A DNA stretch of 5,890 bases, from NCBI GenBank assembly GCA_020059425.1, contig JAGVCD010000042.1, positions 1 to 5,890 on the forward strand. The letters run 5' to 3'. Position numbers and translations under genes: made by a program. The notes below the pieces were generated by a model, which was given only the letters and a program-made list of their open reading frames with translations, made no database searches and had not been told where the DNA came from. Each line of letters starts with the position of its first letter. The stretch's first letter is position 1. The DNA is from Chamaesiphon sp. Lineage in GTDB: Bacteria > Cyanobacteriota > Cyanobacteriia > Cyanobacteriales > Chamaesiphonaceae. This document shows, piece by piece, positions 1 to 5,059 of this stretch.

Positions 1-65
1 AAATCACTCTAAATTTGTGCTCTGGTGAATTAATTGTGGAGAAGGGCGTTGCAATTTGGCGATAT

Positions 66-82
66 TATGTAGGGACTACATA
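66..82. repeat. Perfect 7-bp inverted repeat with 3-nt loop
   Basis: TATGTAG, loop GGA, then CTACATA. It could be an operator half-site pair or a small RNA hairpin in the glcE leader. No run of T follows it, so it is not a good intrinsic terminator. It contains GTA-N5-TAC, which does not fit the NtcA consensus GTA-N8-TAC. Confidence 0.5.
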
Positions 83-105
83 TATATTTCCCGCACCCAA
101 AAGAA

Positions 106-124
106 CTAAATTTATCTAATTTAG
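106..124. repeat. Perfect 7-bp inverted repeat with 5-nt loop
   Basis: CTAAATT, loop TATCT, then AATTTAG. The stem is AT-rich, so as RNA it would be weak; as DNA it could be a dyad operator. It spans the stop codon (117-119) of the open frame that enters the window at base 3. The half-site CTAAATT also occurs at 9-15. Confidence 0.45.
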
Positions 125-212
125 AGGTAATATTTCTCAAACTCCTAATTGTTTGGGTTATCAATTTAAGTAATTATTTAACGATTAGTGTAACTAATTT
201 GTCCCCGGCTGT

Positions 213-232
213 ATGTATTTCGGAATGTATTT
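213..232 (+). repeat. Tandem ATGTATTT pair before the glcE start
   Basis: ATGTATTT occurs at 213-220 and 225-232, separated by CGGA, giving a 12-base repeat period that ends three bases before the glcE ATG. There is no good Shine-Dalgarno sequence in front of glcE; the only purine run is GGA at 222-224, 11 bases upstream. Initiation without a strong SD is common in cyanobacteria. Whether the repeat matters for translation is unknown. Confidence 0.4.
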
Positions 233-235
233 TTA

Positions 236-1474
236 ATGTCTGAATTTAGTTTACTAGCTGAGAATTGGCCAGAATTATTCACCGGTGCCATTACGCCCTC
301 TACCCAACTGCGGGATATTGTCGCCCCGGTCAATAGTGATGAACTATGTGCGGTAGTGCAAAAAGCTGCTCAGCAGCAGCAAAAAATTCTGGTGGCGGGT
401 AGTGGTAGCAAAATAAATTGGGGCGGCTTGGTTGCTGAGCCTGCGTTATTGGTAAAAACCTCTAAGCTCGATCGATTGATTGATCATGCCGTTGGGGACC
501 TGACCGTGACGGTGGAAGCGGGTATTTCTTTTCAGCAACTGCAGCTGCAGCTGGCACTGGCCGGTCAATTTTTACCTCTAGATCCGCTGTTTCCGGATCG
601 ATCGACCATCGGCGGAATAATTGCTACTGCTGATACGGGCTCACTCCGACATCGGTATGGCGGAGTGCGTGACTTATTATTGGGCATTCATTGGGTACGA
701 GCTGATGGGGTAATCGCCAAGGCTGGTGGCCGAGTTGTGAAAAATGTGGCTGGTTATGACTTGATGAAACTGTTTACTGGCTCCTATGGCACCCTAGGGA
801 TTCTGCAGCAGGTTACGCTGCGGGTTTATCCGTTGCCCGTGGCTTCGGGTACCGTGTGGGTGACTGGTGCCGCTCTGCCAGATTTAATTGGTAAATTGGG
901 TGCTAGTACTCTGACCCCCACTGCTTTAGATTTGATTAGTGCTGGTCTGGCGCAGCAGCTGGGCTTGGGCGAACAAATGGGTCTCCTGGCTCGCTTCCAA
1001 ACTATCCCCCAGAGCATTCAGGTACAGAGTAAACAGCTGGCTGAATTGGCTGCGAGCATGGGTTTAACTAGCCAGGCTTGTGACGGAGAGATAGAAAACA
1101 AAATTTGGGGCCAAGTGCGACCCATCGTTATGAGCAAACCGATTACTGCCAAAATTGGGGTGCGAGCCACAGCGACTGTCGAGTTTCTAACTAACTTTAG
1201 CCGCCAGACCAGTGGTTGGGGAGTCCTCCATGTGGGTAGTGGGATTGGTTTAATTGGTGGCGATGAATCTACACTTAATACTCAAGCTCTGATGTCCCTC
1301 CGTCAGCAGTGTGAACAAGCCGGAGGCTTTTTGACAATATTAACCGCTCCTGTTGTTATTAAACAGCAGCTCGAAGTTTGGGGCTATCAGGGTGCCGCCG
1401 TCCAAATTATGAGACAACTTCGTCAGCAGTTCGACCCCCAGGCTCTGTTCAATCCTGGCAAGCTTTTTACCTAA
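236..1474 (+). CDS. glcE: Glycolate dehydrogenase FAD-binding subunit GlcE
   Basis: This is a 412-residue FAD-binding oxidoreductase of the GlcD/GlcE (FAD_binding_4, PCMH fold) family. The FAD domain covers roughly residues 25-200. It includes the loop VAGSGSKINWGG (53-64), the DPLFPDRSTIGGIIATADTG segment (116-135), the RYGGVRDLLLG turn (140-150) and GRVVKNVAGYDLMKLFTGSYGTLGI (165-189). The C-terminal domain is short and ends in FDPQALFNPGKLF, the usual family ending. The length fits GlcE better than GlcD (about 490 residues), and glcF follows directly. The known role is, with GlcD and GlcF, oxidation of glycolate from photorespiration to glyoxylate, with electrons passed through GlcF towards the quinone pool. 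ATG at 236 is the only reasonable start: an in-frame TAA lies at 191-193 with no ATG, GTG or TTG between. There is no strong SD. Assignment as GlcE rather than a generic FAD-linked oxidase rests mainly on the neighbour and the length. Confidence 0.87.
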   Translation: MSEFSLLAENWPELFTGAITPSTQLRDIVAPVNSDELCAVVQKAAQQQQKILVAGSGSKINWGGLVAEPALLVKTSKLDRLIDHAVGDLTVTVEAGISFQQLQLQLALAGQFLPLDPLFPDRSTIGGIIATADTGSLRHRYGGVRDLLLGIHWVRADGVIAKAGGRVVKNVAGYDLMKLFTGSYGTLGILQQVTLRVYPLPVASGTVWVTGAALPDLIGKLGASTLTPTALDLISAGLAQQLGLGEQMGLLARFQTIPQSIQVQSKQLAELAASMGLTSQACDGEIENKIWGQVRPIVMSKPITAKIGVRATATVEFLTNFSRQTSGWGVLHVGSGIGLIGGDESTLNTQALMSLRQQCEQAGGFLTILTAPVVIKQQLEVWGYQGAAVQIMRQLRQQFDPQALFNPGKLFT

Positions 1475-1494
1475 CATAAATCTCGTTAAACCCC

Positions 1495-2826
1495 ATGTCT
1501 GAAATCGCTGCATGTCCTGGTTTTGATCTCAATCATCCCCCTGATGCCCAGGTGATAGATTCCTGCGTACATTGTGGTTTTTGTCTATCTACCTGCCCCA
1601 GCTACCGGGTGCTTGGTACCGAAATGGATTCACCTCGGGGGCGGATCTATACGATCGATGCCATTAACAAGGGTGAAATTCCGCTGTCACCAACAGTGGC
1701 AGCTCACTTTGATACTTGTTTGGGTTGTTTGGCCTGCGTGACGACTTGCCCTTCGGGAGTGCGCTATGACCAATTAATTGAGTCGATGCGGCCCCAGATT
1801 GAGCGTCAGCATCAGCGTCCTTTGCTGGAGCGGCTGTATCGTCAGTTTATTTTTGGACTTTTTCCCTATCCTGATCGCTTGCGACTGTTACTATTTCCGT
1901 TGGTGGTTTATCAAAAATCTGGGCTGCAGCAATTAGTGCGGAGTACTGGTCTGCTGCCGAAGATATCAGCGCACTTAGCTAGCATGGAAGGCAATTTACC
2001 ACAGTTGAACTTTGCCGATCTCAACCCTAGCTATCCAACTATCATTCCAGCAGAGGGTGAGACCCGGTACCGGGTGGGGATGATCTTAGGCTGTGTGCAA
2101 AAATTGTTCTTCGATCGAGTGAATCAAGCGACTATTCGAGTACTCACCGCTAATGGTTGCGAAGTGATCATTCCGCCCAGTCAGGGCTGTTGTGCCGCTC
2201 TGCCCCAGCACCAGGGCCAAACCAGTCAGGCTGAAACAATGGCCAAACAGATGATCGATAATTTCCGGGATTATGAGCTGGATGCGGTAATTATCAATGC
2301 AGCAGGCTGCGGTCATACCCTCAAAGAGTACGGCCATATGTTGGCTGAGGATGCCGCCTACGCGGTGGCTGCTCAAGAATTTGCCGATCGGGTAAAAGAT
2401 GTCCAAGAATTTTTGGTCAGCATTGAGCTAACCACGCCTTTACATCCGATCACCGACCAGCCCCTGACGATCGTCTACCAAGATGCCTGTCATTTGATTC
2501 ATGGTCAAAAAATTAGCGCCCAGCCCCGTCAGTTATTGCGCCGGATTCCCCAGGTGCAGCTGCGAGAGCCAGTTGATGCTGGATTATGCTGCGGCAGTGC
2601 CGGTATTTATAACATGCTCCAACCGGAGGTGGCCGAGGAGTTAGGCCAGCAAAAAATTACTAATTTACTTAACACTGGCGCTAGTCTGATTGCTTCTGCT
2701 AATCCGGGCTGTAGCTTACAGATTAGTAAACATCTGGCTACCCAAGGCCAAACTGTACCGGTTTATCATCCGATCGAACTCTTGGACTTAGCCATCCGGG
2801 GTGAACAACTACCAACTAGTCTTTAA
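1495..2826 (+). CDS. glcF: Glycolate dehydrogenase iron-sulfur subunit GlcF
   Basis: A 443-residue Fe-S protein with the standard GlcF architecture. Two ferredoxin-type [4Fe-4S] motifs lie near the N terminus: Cys24-Cys27-Cys30-Cys34 followed by Pro, and Cys75-Cys78-Cys81-Cys85 followed by Pro. Two CCG (DUF3483/heterodisulfide-reductase-like) domains follow. The first has Cys200, Cys232-Cys233 and Cys272; the second has Cys332, Cys365-Cys366 (GLCCGSAG) and Cys406 (ANPGC). In this family the subunit relays electrons from the FAD subunits to the membrane quinone pool. It starts 20 bases after the glcE stop, which supports one transcript. An in-frame TAA at 1477-1479 rules out a longer form, and no SD is visible in the gap. 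The length matches full-size GlcF and no cluster cysteine is missing. Its last 11 bases overlap the end of the convergent gene on the other strand. LutA-like proteins and HdrD share the fold but are less likely beside glcE. Confidence 0.93.
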   Translation: MSEIAACPGFDLNHPPDAQVIDSCVHCGFCLSTCPSYRVLGTEMDSPRGRIYTIDAINKGEIPLSPTVAAHFDTCLGCLACVTTCPSGVRYDQLIESMRPQIERQHQRPLLERLYRQFIFGLFPYPDRLRLLLFPLVVYQKSGLQQLVRSTGLLPKISAHLASMEGNLPQLNFADLNPSYPTIIPAEGETRYRVGMILGCVQKLFFDRVNQATIRVLTANGCEVIIPPSQGCCAALPQHQGQTSQAETMAKQMIDNFRDYELDAVIINAAGCGHTLKEYGHMLAEDAAYAVAAQEFADRVKDVQEFLVSIELTTPLHPITDQPLTIVYQDACHLIHGQKISAQPRQLLRRIPQVQLREPVDAGLCCGSAGIYNMLQPEVAEELGQQKITNLLNTGASLIASANPGCSLQISKHLATQGQTVPVYHPIELLDLAIRGEQLPTSL

Positions 2827-3433
2827 GGGATAGCTGGGATTTAGGATGATCGAGAGCTAAGAGCTTGTTGTATCTTTGCAATTGGTACCTACCACCCAAG
2901 GGCAACAGCCACACCACTACGACTAACCAATGGAAAAACACTGTCAGCCACAGCGATTCTGTCCACATGTAAGTTAGCAAACATCCTAGTTCTAAGAGTG
3001 CTGCTAGGATCAAAAAACGGCGCTGCTTAAATAAAGGATGTAGACGGCGATAGCCAAAAACATAACGAGCACTGGCTATCAACCCCGCGATTCCCATCCA
3101 ATTAGCTCTGTCTTGTAGAGAGAGTCTTTCAAAACTTAGGGGTACTAAAAAAGCTCGGCAGATTAGTTCTTCGATCGTCACCCAAACCAATAACATGACC
3201 ATCAGCTTGACTGCTTGGCGATTGCCGTACAGCCGCAGGCCATCGCGGTACATTTCCAGATTAAGCCACACTTCGATCGGCTCAAAGTTGACTAAGGTAT
3301 TGATCAAGCCGGAAGGAATGGTAGTTAGCCAATAACCGCAAAATAACGCCCAGGTAATTAGCAAATCTGGACCGTTGGGCGGCAAGAGTAATGATACCCA
3401 TAGTCGATTGAGAATTGTCGATAATATCAGCAA
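2816..3433 (-). CDS. CPBP-family intramembrane glutamic protease (Rce1-like/Abi)
   Basis: A 205-residue, strongly hydrophobic protein with about six predicted membrane segments (roughly 3-17, 24-44, 75-97, 111-128, 140-157 and 161-179). Motif 1 of the CPBP family is intact: Glu88-Glu89-x-x-x-Arg93 (EELICR). Motif 2 reads Tyr128-x-x-x-His132 followed by Pro-Leu, a variant of FxxxH. Motif 3 keeps His168 (FFHWLVVVVW) but has Val where many members have Asn or Asp four residues on. The HWLVVVVW form is, as I recall, common in cyanobacterial and plant members, so the enzyme may be active. CPBP proteins are membrane proteases related to the CAAX endopeptidase Rce1; the substrate here is unknown. 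The start is TTG at 3433, supported by AGGA eight bases upstream (minus strand). Later TTG codons such as codon 17 are alternatives but lack this support. The stop (2816-2818) lies inside the end of glcF. The start faces the desulfurase gene across 40 bases. Confidence 0.8.
   Translation of the reverse strand: MLILSTILNRLWVSLLLPPNGPDLLITWALFCGYWLTTIPSGLINTLVNFEPIEVWLNLEMYRDGLRLYGNRQAVKLMVMLLVWVTIEELICRAFLVPLSFERLSLQDRANWMGIAGLIASARYVFGYRRLHPLFKQRRFLILAALLELGCLLTYMWTESLWLTVFFHWLVVVVWLLPLGGRYQLQRYNKLLALDHPKSQLSLKD
3420..3425 (+). promoter_or_regulatory. Candidate -10 box for the desulfurase gene
   Basis: GATAAT matches TATAAT at five of six positions and would put a transcript start near 3432, about 40 bases before the GTG start. 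No -35 hexamer is visible at 17 bases upstream. It falls inside the first codons of the CPBP gene on the other strand. Weak evidence. Confidence 0.2.
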
Positions 3434-3441
3434 TGAACTAT

Positions 3442-3445
3442 TCCT
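3442..3445 (-). promoter_or_regulatory. Ribosome binding site fixing the TTG start of the CPBP gene
   Basis: The minus strand reads AGGA, eight bases, then TTG (3433). The spacing is ideal and no ATG or GTG occurs in frame before the upstream stop, so this site decides in favour of the rare TTG start. Confidence 0.55.
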
Positions 3446-3456
3446 GGTACTGCTTT

Positions 3457-3460
3457 GGAG
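3457..3460 (+). promoter_or_regulatory. Shine-Dalgarno-like GGAG before the desulfurase
   Basis: GGAG lies 4 bases before an in-frame TTG (3465) and 13 bases before the GTG (3474). The first spacing is short and the second long, so it does not settle which codon is used. No in-frame ATG exists near the start of the conserved domain. Confidence 0.35.
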
Positions 3461-3473
3461 CTATTTGAATATA

Positions 3474-4610
3474 GTGATATTTAACCATAAGCCCGTCTAC
3501 TTAGACTATCAAGCAACCACTCCTCTAGACCAGAGAGTTTTGGCTGTAATGCTGCCTTACTTTAATGAACACTTTGGTAATGCCGCCAGTAAAAATCATC
3601 TGTATGGCTGGTCAGCTGCCGCCGCCATCGATTTGGCACGGTCACAGATCGCCATGGCGATCGGTGCCGAGCCACTGGATATTATTTTTACCAGTGGCGC
3701 TACTGAAGCCAATAATTTGGCCATCAAAGGTATTGCGGAAGCCTACTTGTCCAAAGGGCGGCATATTGTTACGGTACAAACTGAGCATCGATCGATCCTA
3801 GAACCCTGTCGGTATCTAGAACAGCTAGGTTTTGAAGTCACTTATTTACCCGTAGATAAAAATGGCTTACTCACGACTGGTCAACTAGAAGCTGCGATCC
3901 GTCCCGATACTATTTTGGTTTCGGTGATGGTCGCCAACAATGAAATTGGAGTAATACAGCCGATTGCCAAAATGGCACAAATCTGTAGGCAAAGGCAAAT
4001 TATTTTTCATACTGATGCTGCCCAGGGCATTGGCAAAATTCCTTTCAATGTGCAAAGTTGCCCAGTAGACTTGCTCTCGATTACTGGGCACAAGGTCTAT
4101 GGCCCCAAAGGTATTGGTGCTTTGTATCTGCGGCCAACTGTGCGATTAGCGCCTCAGATCGTTGGTGGCGGACAAGAGCGTGGTCTGCGCGCTGGTACTT
4201 TACCGACTCCGCAAATTGTGGGATTGGGTCAGGCGATCGAACTAGCGATGCAAGAACAAGTTCTAGAATCTCAGCGGTTACTAAGCTTGCGGGATAATTT
4301 ATGGCGCCAACTACAACAGATTTCTGATATTTATCTGAATGGTTCTATTAGTCAACGATTGCCCGATAACTTAAATGTTAGTTTTGCCGAAGTATCCACC
4401 AATGAGTTACTGGGAGAATTGCAGGGGGTGGTGGCTCTGGCAGCTGGCTCGGCCTGTAGCTCTGGGAAAGCCTCCCATGTCTTGCAGGCCATTGGACGGT
4501 CTCCTACCCTGGCTAGTTTGCGCTTTAGTTTGGGGAAATTTACCACCGCTGCTGAGATCGATCGGGTGGCCGGGGCTGTACAACAAGCTGTCCAAAAATT
4601 GCGTGGCTAG
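3474..4610 (+). CDS. iscS: Cysteine desulfurase, NifS/IscS type (group I)
   Basis: A PLP-dependent class V aminotransferase-fold enzyme that converts cysteine to alanine and passes a persulfide to Fe-S, thio-tRNA or cofactor pathways. Counting from GTG 3474 it has 378 residues. It opens with KPVYLDYQATTPLD (6-19) and has FTSGATEANNLAIKG near 70. His105 (TEHRS), Asp181 and Gln184 (HTDAAQGIG), the PLP lysine Lys207 (SITGHKVYGPKG) and catalytic Cys328 (AGSACSSG) match the E. coli IscS positions His104, Asp180, Gln183, Lys206 and Cys328 almost exactly. It ends at KLRG, without the C-terminal tail that E. coli IscS uses for IscU, and the loop after Cys328 is about two residues shorter than in IscS. 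The frame is open back to a TTG at 3375, but that part is antisense to the CPBP gene and unlike the family, so GTG 3474 (or TTG 3465) is chosen. nifS is also used as a symbol. The class is sure; physiological partners are not. Confidence 0.93.
   Translation: MIFNHKPVYLDYQATTPLDQRVLAVMLPYFNEHFGNAASKNHLYGWSAAAAIDLARSQIAMAIGAEPLDIIFTSGATEANNLAIKGIAEAYLSKGRHIVTVQTEHRSILEPCRYLEQLGFEVTYLPVDKNGLLTTGQLEAAIRPDTILVSVMVANNEIGVIQPIAKMAQICRQRQIIFHTDAAQGIGKIPFNVQSCPVDLLSITGHKVYGPKGIGALYLRPTVRLAPQIVGGGQERGLRAGTLPTPQIVGLGQAIELAMQEQVLESQRLLSLRDNLWRQLQQISDIYLNGSISQRLPDNLNVSFAEVSTNELLGELQGVVALAAGSACSSGKASHVLQAIGRSPTLASLRFSLGKFTTAAEIDRVAGAVQQAVQKLRG
3484..3512 (-). promoter_or_regulatory. Candidate sigma-70 promoter for the CPBP gene
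   Basis: On the minus strand TTGATA (plus 3507-3512, 5 of 6 to the -35 consensus) is followed by 17 bases and TATGGT (plus 3484-3489, 4 of 6 to the -10 consensus). Transcription would begin near 3477, about 45 bases before the TTG start. The element lies inside the first codons of the divergent desulfurase gene. It is a motif match only. Confidence 0.25.
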
Positions 4611-4639
4611 CAACCCCATGCGATCAGCAGAATTCGGGG

Positions 4640-4645
4640 TATAAT
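4640..4645 (+). promoter_or_regulatory. Consensus -10 box (TATAAT), candidate rne promoter
   Basis: A perfect TATAAT lies 30 bases after the desulfurase stop. No -35 hexamer or extended TG is seen at the proper distance. If used, transcription would begin near 4652 and give rne a leader of about 410 bases. Chance occurrence cannot be excluded. Confidence 0.3.
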
Positions 4646-4922
4646 GGGTTTCGTGAGCAGTCACATCTACTAGCGGCATCAGCGATCGTGTGAGTATTCA
4701 ATCGATCCACAGCCAAGGCTAGCAGTAGCAAAGCTCCTGCCCAGCTAAATTTTTCAATTTTGTTAATTTCCTGCCAGTCTCCAGCGTAAAGAGCTTAAGT
4801 ATTTTGGGCGGCTTTGCGTCGGTCAGAGACTGTCGGTTATGGCATGAGCTATATAGAAATCAATAGATACTGCTTCTCAATCAATCATTTTCTTGAAATA
4901 TATAAGGAAATATTACTGATAT

Positions 4923-4932
4923 TCTGATCAGA
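4923..4932. repeat. 10-bp palindrome TCTGATCAGA
   Basis: A perfect palindrome in the AT-rich leader of rne. Its right half (TCAGA, 4928-4932) can also pair with TCTGA at 4948-4952 around a 15-base loop, so two alternative weak hairpins are possible. It might be a protein-binding dyad or simply chance. Confidence 0.3.
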
Positions 4933-5048
4933 CATTTTATTGACTGCTCTGACATCGTTACAGAACGAGACGAGTGTCGATCATCATTTATTTACATTTA
5001 ATCCAGCACCGGGCAACTTCTTCATGCCCTAGTTTGCTGCATATTTTT

Positions 5049-5053
5049 GAGGA
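5049..5053 (+). promoter_or_regulatory. Ribosome binding site of rne
   Basis: GAGGA sits six bases before the ATG at 5060. An in-frame TGA at 5048-5050 overlaps it, so no longer protein is possible and the start is fixed. Confidence 0.75.
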
Positions 5054-5059
5054 AATTTA

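Larger units (their letters stand above)
1..235. other. AT-rich region upstream of glcE
   Basis: No convincing gene lies here. The region should contain the promoter and 5' leader of the glcEF operon. It holds two perfect short inverted repeats (66-82 and 106-124), weak -10-like hexamers (TAATAT at 128-133, and TTGTTT at 149-154 with AATTAT at 172-177), and a tandem ATGTATTT pair just before the glcE start. None of the promoter candidates is strong. A plus-strand frame is open from base 3 to a TAA at 117-119 and could be the tail of a gene starting left of the window, but an opposite-strand frame is open over a similar span, so this is weak. Confidence 0.5.
4611..5059 (+). other. Noncoding gap; probable promoter and long 5' leader of rne
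   Basis: No convincing gene in about 450 bases. A TATAAT box lies at 4640-4645, a direct repeat GTCGGT at 4818-4823 and 4832-4837, a palindrome at 4923-4932, and AT-rich stretches at about 4885-4940 and 4980-5000. The last part carries a good ribosome binding site for rne. RNase E mRNAs are known to be autoregulated through cleavage of the 5' leader in E. coli, and a long regulated leader has been reported in Synechocystis. A long AU-rich leader here fits that, but this is inference. I saw no clear GC-rich hairpin with a T run that would terminate the desulfurase transcript. A 56-codon minus-strand open frame (4624-4794) lacks an ATG and is treated under findings. Confidence 0.5.

Noticed and set aside
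66..82. NtcA binding site
   Set aside because: The GTA and TAC halves are separated by five bases, not the eight required by the NtcA consensus.
539..553. CTGCAGCTGCAGCTG repeat in glcE
   Set aside because: It simply encodes alternating Gln-Leu codons in a helix of GlcE. It has no other sign of being a functional repeat.
826..1017. Minus-strand 63-codon frame inside glcE
   Set aside because: It is antisense to the glcE C-terminal domain, short, and without a domain.
2086..2406. Minus-strand 106-codon frame inside glcF
   Set aside because: It lies wholly within glcF, whose cysteine motifs are intact on the plus strand. The translation has no recognisable domain.
4407..4679. Minus-strand 90-codon frame with an ATG at 4679
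   Set aside because: About three quarters of it is antisense to the well-supported desulfurase 3' end. No RBS is seen and the protein is unlike any family I know. Only its first 23 codons lie in the gap.
4611..5059. tRNA, small structured RNA gene or intrinsic terminator in the gap
   Set aside because: No TTCRA loop or cloverleaf arms were seen, and no GC-rich stem followed by a T run. The visible inverted repeats have stems of only 5 bp.
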